A DNA stretch of 64,000 bases from Agrobacterium pusense (GCF_900102105.1 NZ_FNBB01000001.1:434001-498000), one strand, 5' to 3'; positions 1 to 9,925 are shown, numbered from the stretch's first letter. Numbers and translations are program-made. Notes: a model not told the origin generated them from the letters alone.

Positions 1-804
1 GTGCATTTCGGCGAATTCCTGAGCGGTCTTGGCGAGGAAGCCTCGCGCAGCGGCTTTCATCTCGTCATCATGCCCACCGAGCCGGAAAAGGAACGCGAAG
101 CCCTTCGCGGGCTCGCCGCTAGCGGCAGCGTCGACGGCATCTATCTCGCTTATATGAAGAATAACGATCCGCGCATCGCCATGATGCAGTCACTCTCCCT
201 GCCCTTCCTCGTGCATGGCCGCTCCATCGGCGTGGAGGAGGATTATCCCTACCTCGACGTGGACAATGAAGGCGCCTTCCGTGACGCGACCCAGCTCCTG
301 CTTCAGCTTGGCCATACGCGCATCGGCCTGCTGAATGGCCCGGAAGGCTATGATTTTACCTATCGGCGCTGTCTCGGGGTGGAAAAGGCGCTGGCGGCAA
401 ACGGCCTGGCCTTGCATGCGAGCAATAAGAGACACGGCAGCATGACCGACGAGGAAGGTTATCTCGGCATGGAGGCCCTGCTTTCACGCCCGGAGAAACC
501 GACCGCCATTCTCTGTGCCAGTACCGCGCTCGCACTCGGCGCGATCCGCTCGCTCAACCAGCGAGGCCTGAAACCCGGCAAGGATATTTCCCTCATCGCC
601 CATGACGATGTGCTGCCGCTTTTGAAACCCGATAATTTTTCCGTGCCGCTCACCACCACGCGCTCGTCGCTGAGAGCGGCAGGCGTCCGCGTGGGCCAGC
701 GCCTGATCAACCGTATCAAGAACGACCAGACGGAGCCGTATCAGGAACTCTGGAAGGCGGAACTGGTGGTCCGCGCCTCGACGGGGCCGGCTCCGAAAGC
801 GTAG
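1..804 (+). CDS. LacI-family transcriptional regulator, 3' part (5' end outside window)
   Basis: The reading frame is open from the first base and encodes 267 residues of the effector-binding core of a LacI/GalR repressor. The N-terminal helix-turn-helix (about 60 residues) is missing, so the gene starts before the window and the GTG at position 1 is not its start. Typical core features are the alternating alpha/beta periplasmic-binding-protein fold, the LVIMP strand, the DNEGAF segment (usually DN..G) and the GLLNGPEG and SLIAHDDV segments. Such proteins bind a small sugar-like ligand and control a nearby catabolic or transport operon. The ligand cannot be read from this part. The gene converges on folD with 16 bp between the stops. 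Confidence 0.85.
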   Translation: MHFGEFLSGLGEEASRSGFHLVIMPTEPEKEREALRGLAASGSVDGIYLAYMKNNDPRIAMMQSLSLPFLVHGRSIGVEEDYPYLDVDNEGAFRDATQLLLQLGHTRIGLLNGPEGYDFTYRRCLGVEKALAANGLALHASNKRHGSMTDEEGYLGMEALLSRPEKPTAILCASTALALGAIRSLNQRGLKPGKDISLIAHDDVLPLLKPDNFSVPLTTTRSSLRAAGVRVGQRLINRIKNDQTEPYQELWKAELVVRASTGPAPKA

Positions 805-820
805 CCGGCCGTTTCAACGT

Positions 821-1720
821 CTAGAACTTCGGCGCCGCCAGGCCTTCGGCGCGATGAGCGGCGATGACGGTGTTGGCCATCAGCATCGCGATCGTCATCG
901 GGCCGACACCACCGGGAACAGGGGTGATGGCCGCGGCAACGGCGCTTGCTTCATCATAGGCGACGTCGCCCACCAGCTTCGACTTGCCTTCACCCTTTTC
1001 GGGTGCGGGAATGCGGTTGATGCCGACGTCGATGACGGTCGCGCCGGATTTCACCCAGTCACCCTTCACCATCGCCGCGCGGCCAACCGCCGCCACCAGA
1101 ATATCCGCCGTCTTGCAGATGCCGGCCAGATCCTTGGTGCGCGAATGTGCCATCGTCACAGTGGCGTTGGCATTGAGCAGAAGCTGGCCCATGGGCTTGC
1201 CGAACAGGTTGGAGCGGCCGATGACAACGGCGTTCAGGCCGGAAAGGTCGTCTCCGTGAATGCCGCGCACCAGAAGCATGGCGCCTGCGGGCGTGCAGGA
1301 AATGAGACCGGTGGCAAGATCGCCGGTCGCGAGCTTGCCGGCATTTAGCACGCTGAGGCCGTCGACATCCTTCTCGGGCAGGATCGACTGGATGATTTCA
1401 TCGGAATTGAAATGTTTCGGCAGCGGCAGCTGAACCAGAATGCCGTGGATGGAGGTGTCGGCATTCAGTTCACCGACCAGCTTCAGGAGGTCAGCCTGTG
1501 TGGTCTCCTCCGGCAGCGTGTGCTGGATGGAATTGAACCCGCATTGCTTGGCCATCTTGCTCTTGGAGTTCACATAAGCGTGGCTGGCCGGATCATTACC
1601 GACGATGACGACCGCGAGACCGGGCTTGACGCCCTTTTTCGCCTCAAGCGCTTCTGCCGATACGCGGACCGCCTCCGTTACCGAGGCCGCCTTCGCCTTC
1701 CCGTCAATCACAACTGCCAT
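821..1720 (-). CDS. folD: Bifunctional methylenetetrahydrofolate dehydrogenase / methenyltetrahydrofolate cyclohydrolase
   Basis: FolD interconverts 5,10-methylene-, 5,10-methenyl- and 10-formyl-tetrahydrofolate in the cytoplasm, using NADP, for purine and formyl-Met synthesis. The 299-residue length is normal for the family. The catalytic segment [13 protein letters not shown] (residues about 49-61) carries the Tyr and Lys of the active site. The signatures [19 protein letters not shown] (nucleotide fold) and PGGVGPMT near the C-terminus are all intact. The ATG at 1720 is preceded by GAGGAGCAGGACGC, a good ribosome binding site. It is probably transcribed alone; the next minus-strand gene upstream ends 78 bp away. 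Confidence 0.97.
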   Translation of the reverse strand: MAVVIDGKAKAASVTEAVRVSAEALEAKKGVKPGLAVVIVGNDPASHAYVNSKSKMAKQCGFNSIQHTLPEETTQADLLKLVGELNADTSIHGILVQLPLPKHFNSDEIIQSILPEKDVDGLSVLNAGKLATGDLATGLISCTPAGAMLLVRGIHGDDLSGLNAVVIGRSNLFGKPMGQLLLNANATVTMAHSRTKDLAGICKTADILVAAVGRAAMVKGDWVKSGATVIDVGINRIPAPEKGEGKSKLVGDVAYDEASAVAAAITPVPGGVGPMTIAMLMANTVIAAHRAEGLAAPKF

Positions 1721-1797
1721 GCGTCCTGCTCCTCATGGGTTACGTAGGCTCCGTATGGTGCCCCCGTCGCAGGAATGCAAGCTAAAATGCGGCGTTT

Positions 1798-3570
1798 TCA
1801 GGCGGTTTTGCGGTAGTCTTCTTGGTGGTCGGCATAATCGACGAGACGCTCCCTCAGGAGCGCCAATTCCCGTCGCAATTCCATCAGCTCCTCCGCTTCC
1901 GCCTGGGCATGATCGGCGTGGCCGGCAAGCGCATCAGCCAGCAGCGGCGGCAGCGCGGACGGTGCCTGACCGGCGATCTCGACCGTGCGGTTGCCCATCA
2001 GAACCTGCCTTACACGCTCGTCGAGCGGCATGCGCTCATCGTCGTTAACCGCACCGCCGTAATAATCGGCGAAGCTCTCCTCGTCGTGGCCAGCATCCAA
2101 GCCGGCCGTTTCGGCATCAGGAGATTGCAGATCGTCAAACACAGCCGGTTCGATTGGCTCGAATTCCGAAAATTGCGCGGGTTCCTCCTCGGGGAGCCGG
2201 ATTGCCGATTCCGGTTCGAAGGCGGAGGCATCCTGCTCTTCCTCGTCATGGCGACGATACGTCAGAAGATAGAGACTGCCCAGCAATCCGATCAGGCCGC
2301 CGCCGCCCGCCATCATGGCGGCCTGGGCAAGATCACGCGATAGTTCTCCCGGACCTGCCTTTTTCGCGAGGCGGGTCTCAAGGGCAGGCGTCGTAGCAGA
2401 GGAGAGATCGCGGCGTTCGCTCGCCTCCAGATAGGTGTTTCTCGCCGTTTCGAGCTCCCCCTGCAGTCTGGAGAACTCTCCCGGAGCAACACCGAGACCA
2501 TTCAGGCGATCAAGGTTCTTTTTCCGCTCGGCTTCAGCATCGGCGATCTCCTCAGCGAGGCGCTTCTCGTCCGCGCGCAGTGCGTCGAGCAGTTGGCGCA
2601 ATGCTGGAGCAGCGAGTGCCTGTACGGCATCCACCGCGTTCCGGGCGGCGATGTGTCGGGGATGTTTCGGGCCGTAATCGACCGAGATGCTGGAAAGCGC
2701 CATACTGGCGGCGGCATGTTTCTGCCTGATATCCTCGAGTGCAGAAAAGGCGATGCCGGAGGGAAGCGGTTTGGAGAACAGATCGTTGGGTTTCAGGGCC
2801 GAAGCCGCCGCCAGATCCGCCTGCAGCGACTGCTGTTGTCGGGTCGCCGCGGTGATTCTGTCGTTCACGTCACGCAATTGCTGCTCGAGCTGCTGCACCT
2901 CGGTCACCGCATCGCCATGGCGCATCTGGAAACCGCTTAGCGCCGCCTCGGCCTCGTCCATCCTTGTCCGCGCCCGCTCCATCTCCCGCATAGCGGGCGT
3001 CATGGTGCCGGCCTTGCCGTCCGCCATGATACGCATCGAAAGATAGTCGGTAAGCCGCATGGCCGCTTCTGGCGTCGCAGCCCTCGAAGTCACGATCAGC
3101 GTCGTATCGTCGGGCGACAGTTCAAGCCCTATCCCATCTCCGACCGCGCTGTTAAGCGCCTCACGCGGGGAGAGCGGACGCGCATCCGCGCCGGTCAGAA
3201 GATCGACAAGCAGGTGAAATTCACCCTGTTTGCGAACGCCGACCAGATCGGCAGGCTTCAGCTTGAGATCGCTGCTGATCCGGTCCAGCCCGCCAGGTGA
3301 AAGCAGGGTGCGCCGCGCCATCGCCAGAAAGCGGGTCGCATCTGGTGCATCATAAGCGGTCTGTGATACCTCGATCTGCGCCTGCGAAACATAGCCGCGA
3401 AAACCGGAATCAACGAGCAGCAGCGGCAGGGCTGCGCCGGTTACCGTGGCGGCCGCGACGCATCCGGCGGTCAAAAGCCGAAGACAATGCCTGCGCCACT
3501 GCGACGCGGGCGCGGCAATCTCATCCCCTTCCGGGCGGGTCGCCGTCATATCTGGACTGTGATCAACCAT
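1798..3570 (-). CDS. Wzz/GumC-like polysaccharide chain-length or export protein
   Basis: A 590-residue protein with the architecture of polysaccharide co-polymerases. It has a short cytoplasmic start, a first membrane segment (about residues 30-52), a large periplasmic domain rich in coiled coil (about 195-400, many EAEAALSG/LQADLAAA-type heptads) and a second membrane segment (about 415-440, AMMAGGGGLIGLLGSLYLLTY). An acidic cytoplasmic tail of about 150 residues follows. Family members set chain length of, or help export, extracellular polysaccharide. No tyrosine-kinase Walker motifs are visible, so it is the GumC/Wzz-only type. Together with the adjacent glycosyltransferase-like gene it suggests a small surface-polysaccharide pair, but the polymer cannot be named. 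Confidence 0.75.
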   Translation of the reverse strand: MVDHSPDMTATRPEGDEIAAPASQWRRHCLRLLTAGCVAAATVTGAALPLLLVDSGFRGYVSQAQIEVSQTAYDAPDATRFLAMARRTLLSPGGLDRISSDLKLKPADLVGVRKQGEFHLLVDLLTGADARPLSPREALNSAVGDGIGLELSPDDTTLIVTSRAATPEAAMRLTDYLSMRIMADGKAGTMTPAMREMERARTRMDEAEAALSGFQMRHGDAVTEVQQLEQQLRDVNDRITAATRQQQSLQADLAAASALKPNDLFSKPLPSGIAFSALEDIRQKHAAASMALSSISVDYGPKHPRHIAARNAVDAVQALAAPALRQLLDALRADEKRLAEEIADAEAERKKNLDRLNGLGVAPGEFSRLQGELETARNTYLEASERRDLSSATTPALETRLAKKAGPGELSRDLAQAAMMAGGGGLIGLLGSLYLLTYRRHDEEEQDASAFEPESAIRLPEEEPAQFSEFEPIEPAVFDDLQSPDAETAGLDAGHDEESFADYYGGAVNDDERMPLDERVRQVLMGNRTVEIAGQAPSALPPLLADALAGHADHAQAEAEELMELRRELALLRERLVDYADHQEDYRKTA

Positions 3571-3684
3571 CTGAAGCCGTCTGCCACCTTCGCCGCCGCC
3601 CGCGGACGGACAGCTGTCAAAACCTTACGAGAGGTTAAAGGATCGTGGCAAACAAATGGTTAACGGACCTTCGCCGAAGCCGCT

Positions 3685-4359
3685 TCAGCCCTTGCCGAGG
3701 GCGATATGCCAGGGTTCGGCGCAAAGGCTGTAAAGCCAGCTCATATGCAGCCTGCGGAAGATTTCAGGCATGCCTGCCACTTCGGACGATAATATCTTGA
3801 AAAGCGGCCCGACTGCGATGGCGACTCGCGCGTCCTCGCGGTTGACGGTGCGATGCAGCCACATTTCCTGATTTTGCTTGGTCATTCCCGCCAGCAGCAT
3901 ATCCACTTTCACGCCGGACGTCTCGCCGCTCAGCATGACGAAGTCGTGCCAGGGCGCATGGCTACGCAGCTTCGTAAGAACGACACCGAGCTGGGCTGCA
4001 TCGTCACCCGCAACGCCGATCCGTTTCGGTACTGCCATATAGGTGAGAAGCGCCATGACAAAGGCGACGCCATCGATCACGACCGGCAGAGGCTCACCAT
4101 GTGCGCGCCGCGCGGCAGCGTTCAACGCCTTGCCCTGCGGGAAAAGCAGGCAGCTTTCGAGGACCTGCCGATAGCCGATGTCCTTGAGTGAAAGCTTTGC
4201 CTTTTCAAGGGTGAGAAATGAGAGCGACGTGTGGCCCTCAGAGGCGGAAGCCCTGTCGCTCACATGTTCCAGCGCTGCGTTCCAGTCGAGGTCGCAGAAG
4301 TGCAGCCCGTAAATGTCCCGCTGCTGTCCCGGTCGTGCAAAACCCGTCGTTGCGTTCAT
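3685..4359 (-). CDS. WecG/TagA/CpsF-family glycosyltransferase-like protein, degenerate motifs
   Basis: The 224-residue protein resembles the WecG/TagA/CpsF family, which transfers N-acetylmannosamine-type sugars to lipid-linked acceptors. Recognisable parts are the start IYGLHFCDLDWNAALEHV, the strand KRIGVAGDDAAQL, the segment VDMLLAGMTKQNQEMWL (the family has LLVGMxxPKQExW) and the C-terminal WLYSLCAEP. The segment that normally carries the catalytic Asp (PDG) reads LLFPQGKAL here, and the C-terminal RAP segment is absent. It may therefore have altered activity or acceptor. I place the start at the ATG at 4359, preceded by GGGGGCTGGGT; the longer frame begins with an unlikely TTG. It lies 114 bp upstream of the Wzz-like gene on the same strand. 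Confidence 0.68.
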   Translation of the reverse strand: MNATTGFARPGQQRDIYGLHFCDLDWNAALEHVSDRASASEGHTSLSFLTLEKAKLSLKDIGYRQVLESCLLFPQGKALNAAARRAHGEPLPVVIDGVAFVMALLTYMAVPKRIGVAGDDAAQLGVVLTKLRSHAPWHDFVMLSGETSGVKVDMLLAGMTKQNQEMWLHRTVNREDARVAIAVGPLFKILSSEVAGMPEIFRRLHMSWLYSLCAEPWHIALGKG

Positions 4360-4567
4360 ACCCAGCCCCCGATGCAAGCCCCGCCCGTCACGCGCAGGTT
4401 TCTGCGGGTTCGCGGTTCATGGACCGTTTATACATGTGCTGGTTGAATTTACGCTGAAAGCAATCAATAGAATTCCAAGGCCGACGCAAAGGAATGATTA
4501 ACCACGTGGATCACGCGACCGTCCCTTGCCTCTGGCCATGCCGAAGGCACGAAGCGGGGCGGCGCTA

Positions 4568-5107
4568 TCAGTGGCCTGGCGCGGCGGCCGCTTCCTTGCC
4601 GGCGTCGGCTTTTTCACCTTCGACGATCTTGATGGAACGGGGTGTCCCATTCCCGTTCTGCTCACGAATGTCGGCTTTGGACAGATAATCGAGTTGCTCG
4701 ATCAGCACGTCCTCGACCACCTCGTCATCAAGCCTCTTGTTCAGCCCCTCGCGGATGCGCTGCTTGAAGGCGTCGGGATCGAAGGTAGAGATATTGGCGA
4801 TGTTGACCATGGAAGAACCCGCCAGGAGCGTGAACAGCTCATCGGTCATCAACTGGGTTGCCGGCAACTCGATTTTCGCCATCTTGTCCTTGTCGACGCG
4901 CAGCGAAATACGGCTTAGGAAGTAACCGTTTACCCCGCCATCATTGATGACGGGAATGGTGATGCTTTCGCCCTTGACCAGTTGCAAGCTGGCCTTTTTT
5001 GCGCCCGCCTCATCCGGCGCGGGCGCCGTCGCCATCTGGACGGAGAAATACACCGCGCCGAGCGTGACGGCGCAAACCCAGACGCCGGTGAGAAGAAGCT
5101 TCAACAT
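4568..5107 (-). CDS. Membrane-anchored flagellar-operon protein, FliL-like topology
   Basis: A 179-residue protein with one N-terminal membrane segment (about residues 3-25) and an extracytoplasmic domain ending in a charged, Ala-rich tail. The C-terminal part (FKQRIREGLNKRLDDEVVEDVLIEQLDYL) recalls the helix-strand end of FliL, but identity is too low for me to name it. A true fliL lies at 37056. The start codon shares one base with the stop of the preceding gene (TGATG), so translation is probably coupled. It is the last gene of the flgE-to-fliR operon. A role at the basal body is inferred only from context. Confidence 0.6.
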   Translation of the reverse strand: MLKLLLTGVWVCAVTLGAVYFSVQMATAPAPDEAGAKKASLQLVKGESITIPVINDGGVNGYFLSRISLRVDKDKMAKIELPATQLMTDELFTLLAGSSMVNIANISTFDPDAFKQRIREGLNKRLDDEVVEDVLIEQLDYLSKADIREQNGNGTPRSIKIVEGEKADAGKEAAAAPGH

Positions 5108-5475
5108 CAGGAGGCTGCGCCGTACATGAACTGTTCCTGGGAGTAGGTACCATCCGTGTCGGCTTCCTGGATTGCGTTCTTCAGGAGGTCGGCGACCGCA
5201 CGAACTGCATTCAGATGTGCCTCGACGCGGCTGGCATTGGTAGCGAGCTTGGACTTGATGCCCTTGACCTGCTCCATGTAACCGGCAGCGATTTCCTCGC
5301 GCGGGGTATCCCGGAACAGCATCGTCAGCTCATAAAGGCACCGGCTCTTATGGGCATTGGAGACCTTGAAGTCGAACCGCGGGTCCTTACCGATATTGTC
5401 GTTCTCATGGTCGATGATCATTTCAAGGCGGCCGAGAACGGATTGGATACGGTGGTCGTTCGACATAAGGTCCAT
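5107..5475 (-). CDS. Small helical flagellar-operon protein, possible FlgN-type export chaperone
   Basis: Predicted 122 residues, largely helical and charged, without signal peptide or membrane segment. I choose the ATG at 5475 because AGGAGA lies five bases upstream; the longer frame to 5508 has no such site. Size, helical character and position next to a FlgJ-like rod-binding protein fit the FlgN export chaperones for the hook-junction proteins FlgK/FlgL, which are encoded earlier in the same operon. There is no motif that settles it, so the assignment is by inference. It overlaps the next gene by one base. Confidence 0.55.
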   Translation of the reverse strand: MDLMSNDHRIQSVLGRLEMIIDHENDNIGKDPRFDFKVSNAHKSRCLYELTMLFRDTPREEIAAGYMEQVKGIKSKLATNASRVEAHLNAVRAVADLLKNAIQEADTDGTYSQEQFMYGAAS

Positions 5476-5504
5476 GCTTGTCTCCTCGTTAGGGTTTTTC
5501 ATTC

Positions 5505-6062
5505 TCAAGCCTCGTCCGTTTTCTCATTGGAAACGCCGAGGACCTGCCGCTCGAACTCCGCCACCATCCGAATTGCAGCATTATGGTCTTTTTCATTCAT
5601 CGATACGTCGGTTATGCCTTTGCTTTCGGCCTTCCGAAGCGCATCCTTGTATGCCTGCTCTGCAATGCCGACACCGCCATTTCTGGAGATCGTGTCGGCA
5701 AACTGTTCGGCCATCATGCTCTTCCAGATTTCGCCGGCATTACCTTTGCCGTAAACTTCCTCGCTGTCTTTCGGCAGCATGTTGGCTACGAAGGTCTGGA
5801 GGACAGAGGCCTCATATTTGCGATATGGTTCAGGAATTTCGGTGCGAGCCGCGCGAATATTCGTATTGCCAAGGCCCGCCTTCGAGGAGGCGCCATCCAG
5901 CATATCCACCGCGGCGCCAAAGCCCTTGCCGGCGTCTGCAAGGCTGGTTGCGGCAAAAGCCGCCTTATTGGCCTTGAGTTTCTCCTGGGCAACCTGGACT
6001 TCCTGGGGGTCCGCAGCACGCACCACATCCATCACCAGATCACTTATAACCGATATCGCCAC
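5505..6062 (-). CDS. flgJ: FlgJ N-terminal-type rod-binding protein (CheL-like)
   Basis: The 185-residue protein matches the rod-binding half of FlgJ. The diagnostic stretch runs from LQTFVANMLP through GEIWKSMMAEQFADTISRNG to GVGIAEQAY, which corresponds to the FlgJ pattern of F..ML, G.A...Y.SM..EQ.A..I...GG.GIA. It lacks the C-terminal muramidase domain found in enterobacterial FlgJ; in alphaproteobacteria this short form has also been called CheL. A separate lytic transglycosylase in this window (16175-16753) could supply the peptidoglycan-cleaving activity. The likely start is GTG at 6062 (reading MAISVISDLVMD), preceded by GGGAG; the longer frame is not supported. Confidence 0.75.
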   Translation of the reverse strand: MAISVISDLVMDVVRAADPQEVQVAQEKLKANKAAFAATSLADAGKGFGAAVDMLDGASSKAGLGNTNIRAARTEIPEPYRKYEASVLQTFVANMLPKDSEEVYGKGNAGEIWKSMMAEQFADTISRNGGVGIAEQAYKDALRKAESKGITDVSMNEKDHNAAIRMVAEFERQVLGVSNEKTDEA

Positions 6063-6176
6063 GTCCCGATCTCCCGAGCTGACGAACGCGCGGCACGAAC
6101 CGGCACGTTCACCCAATCAAGAAACATCGCTTTAGGCGTCCTCAAAAAAACGCCCGCGATGCAACAATGGAGCAGA

Positions 6177-6614
6177 CTATGAATCGCCAACCTTGCTGGA
6201 GGCTGGTGTCCGGGAAGCATTCGTAATTTCTAACAAATCATAGATTGCATTGTCGTCGGCCTCACGATCCTCGAGATCACGGGCCAGGTGCATCCTGTCC
6301 TCCAGCCTGTCGGCCTTGGTTTTTTCTTTGAGCACCCTGTTTTCCTGCAATTGCTGCACGCCGGAGAGCTGACGGTCCTTGACGACCAGACGGCCGTAAC
6401 GATCCGAATAATGCCTCGAGAATGTCTGATGCACCGGCTCCATCGAACTCATAGCCTCCAGCACGCTGTCCATCGATTGCGCCACTTCGCTTCGCGTGCG
6501 GGTGGTGTCGGCCAGTTCGACCTCGGCCATTTTTTCCATGTGGCGCTGGACCGTGACCAGACGCTTGAGTTTCTCCGACCGCTTGTCTGAGGCCACCGCG
6601 TTTCTCCCGATCAA
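6177..6614 (-). CDS. Coiled-coil flagellar-operon protein, FliJ-like
   Basis: A 145-residue, highly charged, almost entirely helical protein with heptad character across residues about 10-130. It begins KRSEKLKRLVTVQRHMEKMAEVEL, which resembles the start of FliJ, the coiled-coil stalk of the flagellar export ATPase. The length (FliJ is about 145) also fits. The start ATG overlaps the fliR stop by four bases, so it is co-translated with the export gate gene. No other FliJ candidate is visible beside fliI (30055). Assignment is by length, coiled coil and context, not by a decisive motif. Confidence 0.6.
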   Translation of the reverse strand: MIGRNAVASDKRSEKLKRLVTVQRHMEKMAEVELADTTRTRSEVAQSMDSVLEAMSSMEPVHQTFSRHYSDRYGRLVVKDRQLSGVQQLQENRVLKEKTKADRLEDRMHLARDLEDREADDNAIYDLLEITNASRTPASSKVGDS

Positions 6615-7366
6615 AAGCCGATGAAGACCGGGCCGAAGCCATCCACGAACTGGCGGATAAGGGCCGCGACCGACAGATAGAGCATGAAGATGCCACCGGC
6701 GAGAACAAAGGGCGTCGATATGAAGTAGACGGGGATTTGCGGTGCAAGCTTGTTGATGAGGCCGACCGCGACGTTGAACATCAGACCGTAGATCACGAAG
6801 GGGCTCGCAAGCCGAAGCATGATCGAAAACGACGCCCTCAGCGTGTCAGTCAGCGTAATCAGCATCTTCTGGCCGCTGATGAGCGCGCCGACCGGCGTGG
6901 CCGTATAGGAATCCACAAGGGCCTTGAGGACGATGTGGTGAAAATCCAGCATGAACAGCACCAGCAATCCGCCGAAGGTGATGAAGTTGGATATCTGATT
7001 TTCCTGGGCGTCTTCGATGACATCGGCGCCGCCGGGCGCACTGAGGCCGACCGATGCGCCGATAAGGGCGCCGGTGAACTGAAAACCAAGCGTGTAAAAG
7101 CGCGCGATCAGCCCGTACATAGCACCGATCGCGATCTCCGTGGCGATGAGGCCGACGACAGTGCCCTGATTCGCGCCGGAAATTTTCGGATAGATCGTAT
7201 CCCACAACACCGGCAACAGGGCCATGGACACAGCCACACACAGCAACATGCGAATCTGCGGCGAAATGCGCGAGCTGGAAAAGCCCGGCATGGTCATGAA
7301 ACAGGCGCCGATACGGCAGATGGCAAGGAACAACGCGATAATGGTTCCCTGCGGGTCGGTTATCAT
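6611..7366 (-). CDS. fliR: Flagellar type III export gate protein FliR
   Basis: FliR is an integral membrane component of the flagellar type III secretion gate, assembling with FliP, FliQ and FlhB. The 251 residues contain about six hydrophobic helices. Family features seen are the first helix [17 protein letters not shown], the segment [14 protein letters not shown], and [20 protein letters not shown] before the central polar loop. The start overlaps the flhA stop by four bases, indicating translational coupling. It lies in the flgE-K-L-flaF-flbT-flgD-fliQ-flhA-fliR run. Confidence 0.96.
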   Translation of the reverse strand: MITDPQGTIIALFLAICRIGACFMTMPGFSSSRISPQIRMLLCVAVSMALLPVLWDTIYPKISGANQGTVVGLIATEIAIGAMYGLIARFYTLGFQFTGALIGASVGLSAPGGADVIEDAQENQISNFITFGGLLVLFMLDFHHIVLKALVDSYTATPVGALISGQKMLITLTDTLRASFSIMLRLASPFVIYGLMFNVAVGLINKLAPQIPVYFISTPFVLAGGIFMLYLSVAALIRQFVDGFGPVFIGF

Positions 7367-9450
7367 GAAATGGCGCCCAGGATCTTGATCTCCAGCCCCT
7401 TGGCAAGTTCCACATGCGAGAGAACCGGCAGGGTCGCGAAGAGTCGCTCGATAATCATGCGCACATAGGACCGCGTTTCCGGTGAGGTTACAAGCACAAA
7501 GGGCAGGCCGCGATCCATGAATTCACGGATAACTTTCGACGCCTGTTCGGAAAACTCCTCGAGATGGCGGGGATCGATATCGAATTCGACGATTTCGCCC
7601 TTCTGGTCGCGCTTCAGCGCCTGATGGAAGACCATGTCCCACTTGTTGCCGAGACGCAGGACGCGGAGTACGCCATTGTCGGCCAGATCACCGCAGAGCT
7701 GCTGCGACATGCGCACCCGCACATGTTCGACGATCTGTTCCGTCTTGCGCACATGCGGCGCAAGTTCGGCGACGGCTTCGAGAATGAGATGCAGGTTGCG
7801 GATCGACACACGTTCGGCAAGCAGCAGTTTCAGCACGGCCTGCAGGCCGGAATAGGACATGTGCGACGAACAAATCTCGTCGGCGAGCTTCTTGTATTCG
7901 GGATCCAGCCTGTCGATGAGAATCTTGACGTCCTTGTAGGACAGAAGCTGCGGCAGATTGTTGCGAATGACTTCGCTCAGATGCGTCAGCACCACGGAGA
8001 CGTTATCGATCGGATGAAAGCCTTCGCGCTTGAGATCCTCGGTGAAGGTTTCGAGGATCGATACGGCCGGCATGCCGAAAGCGGGTTCGCGGATTTCGTC
8101 GCCCGGGATGCTCGGCTTGCGCCCTGCCCCTGTCACGACGAGAACATCTCCGACGCGCAGATTGCTCGATGCGATGGTCGTGCCGTGAACGCGGATCTGA
8201 TAAGCCTTCTCCGGGATCATGATGTCGTCGGAAACCTTGATCTCCGGCACGACGAAACCGTATTGCGTTGCGAATTTCTTGCGCATCTTGCCGACGCGGA
8301 AAGCCAGTTCCTGATGCGCACCGAGAAGGCGGGTCGAAACCTGTTTGCCGAGCGCCAGCTCGATCTCGGCGGTTTTCAGAACCTGCTTGACCGAGTCTTT
8401 TTCCGCCTCTGTCGTCTGGAGAATCTTGCTCTCCTCCTCCTGGCGACGAAGCGCGCTTTCGGCTTCAGCCTGGCGCGGAATATACCAGCTGCCGAACGCC
8501 ATGATGCCACCGAGGAACATGAAAGGCAGGAAGGGCAGGCCCGGAATAATGGCAAGCAGGCCCATCAACATGGCAGAAACCATCAATGCGCGCGGATAAC
8601 CGCTGAGCTGATTGACGACCGCCTGATCGGTCGACCCCGCCGTGCCGCCACGCGACACGAGGAGGCCGGCTGCCAGCGATACGATGAGGGCCGGAATCTG
8701 CGAGACGATACCGTCACCGACGGAAAGCTTGACGAAAACATCGGCCGCTTCGCCGATCGGCATGCCGTGCCGGAAATAACCGATGATGATGCCGCCGAAA
8801 ATGTTGATGGCGGTGATGATGAGGCCCGCAATCGCATCGCCGCGGACGAATTTCGAGGCGCCGTCCATCGAGCCGAAGAAAGAGCTTTCCTCTTCCAGCT
8901 CGCGGCGGCGGCGCTGCGCCTCCTTCTCATCGATGATGCCGGCGGACAAGTCCGCATCGATCGACATCTGCTTGCCGGGAATGGCGTCGAGGGTAAAGCG
9001 TGCGCCGACTTCAGCGATACGCGTCGCACCCTTGGTGATGACGATGAAGTTGACGGTGATCAGGATCAGGAAGACGATCAGACCGATAACGAAATCGCCT
9101 GACATGACGAGACTGGAGAAGCCGGCGATTACACCGCCGGCCGCCGTCGGCCCCTCATTCCCGTGGGAGAGGATGACACGCGTCGTCGCAATGTTCAGCG
9201 ACAGGCGGATCATGGTCGCGATCAGCAGCACCGTCGGGAATGACGAGAAATCCAGCGGCCGTTGGATCCAGAGCGCCACCATGAGGATGAGGACCGAAAG
9301 CGCGATGGAAAACGCCAGGCCGATATCCACCAGAACGACCGGAATGGGCAGGAACAGAACGCAGAGGATCGCCACGATGCCCAGTGCGAAACCGATGTCA
9401 CGCGTGCTCGGACTGACCTTGGGCAAGGAAATGACTGGTGGTTGCGCCAT
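7363..9450 (-). CDS. flhA: Flagellar export gate protein FlhA
   Basis: The 695-residue protein has the usual two-part FlhA layout: about eight membrane helices in residues 20-330 and a cytoplasmic C-terminal half that forms the nonameric docking ring for substrate-chaperone complexes. The conserved FHIPEP-family signature around the third helix ([14 protein letters not shown]) and the loop [29 protein letters not shown] are intact. ATG at 9450 begins [11 protein letters not shown]. Downstream it overlaps fliR; upstream there is a 159-bp gap to fliQ in which I see no gene. Confidence 0.97.
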   Translation of the reverse strand: MAQPPVISLPKVSPSTRDIGFALGIVAILCVLFLPIPVVLVDIGLAFSIALSVLILMVALWIQRPLDFSSFPTVLLIATMIRLSLNIATTRVILSHGNEGPTAAGGVIAGFSSLVMSGDFVIGLIVFLILITVNFIVITKGATRIAEVGARFTLDAIPGKQMSIDADLSAGIIDEKEAQRRRRELEEESSFFGSMDGASKFVRGDAIAGLIITAINIFGGIIIGYFRHGMPIGEAADVFVKLSVGDGIVSQIPALIVSLAAGLLVSRGGTAGSTDQAVVNQLSGYPRALMVSAMLMGLLAIIPGLPFLPFMFLGGIMAFGSWYIPRQAEAESALRRQEEESKILQTTEAEKDSVKQVLKTAEIELALGKQVSTRLLGAHQELAFRVGKMRKKFATQYGFVVPEIKVSDDIMIPEKAYQIRVHGTTIASSNLRVGDVLVVTGAGRKPSIPGDEIREPAFGMPAVSILETFTEDLKREGFHPIDNVSVVLTHLSEVIRNNLPQLLSYKDVKILIDRLDPEYKKLADEICSSHMSYSGLQAVLKLLLAERVSIRNLHLILEAVAELAPHVRKTEQIVEHVRVRMSQQLCGDLADNGVLRVLRLGNKWDMVFHQALKRDQKGEIVEFDIDPRHLEEFSEQASKVIREFMDRGLPFVLVTSPETRSYVRMIIERLFATLPVLSHVELAKGLEIKILGAIS

Positions 9451-9609
9451 AAATTTCGTCCTGTCTCTTCATGAGAAGGGCGACGGAAAAGCCGCCGCAC
9501 GGTTCCGCGGCATCGTTTCGCGAAATCGCTCACGCAATTCGGCCCGATGCTTCAACCTATCCCTAGCCGCCGAAGCTTGCGCGAGGATGGCATCCTGGCC
9601 GGATCGATA

Positions 9610-9876
9610 TCAGAAGCCCGATTGCACGCGTGAAAAGACGAGATTGGAAAAAAGCGCTATCTGCGCGCCCACAAAGGGGGCGGCGACGCCGAGGACAATC
9701 ATGATCGTGACGATCTTGGGAACAAATGTCAGCGTCATTTCCTGAACCTGCGTCAGGGCCTGAATGAAGGCGATGGCGACACCGACGATCATCGCAGCGA
9801 GGACCGCAGGACCGGCCGCGACGAGAACCGTCCACACTGCCGCCTGCATGATATCAAGCGCATCGGCCTCGTTCAT
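9610..9876 (-). CDS. fliQ: Flagellar export gate protein FliQ
   Basis: FliQ is a small two-helix membrane protein of the export gate. The 88-residue length is standard. Two hydrophobic hairpins (about residues 16-38 and 54-75) flank the conserved segment AFIQALTQVQEMTLTFVPKI, which is diagnostic for the FliQ/SpaQ family. It lies 49 bp downstream of flgD in the same operon. Confidence 0.95.
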   Translation of the reverse strand: MNEADALDIMQAAVWTVLVAAGPAVLAAMIVGVAIAFIQALTQVQEMTLTFVPKIVTIMIVLGVAAPFVGAQIALFSNLVFSRVQSGF

Positions 9877-9925
9877 CGTCGCGTCCCTCGTTCCGGAAAG
9901 GCGGCATTATACCGCCTTATCAATA

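Noticed and set aside
7564..9102. Long plus-strand frame of 512 codons opposite flhA, and similar long antisense frames opposite other GC-rich genes.
   Set aside because: They are codon-position shadows of well-identified genes, with Arg/His-rich compositions and no ribosome binding sites.
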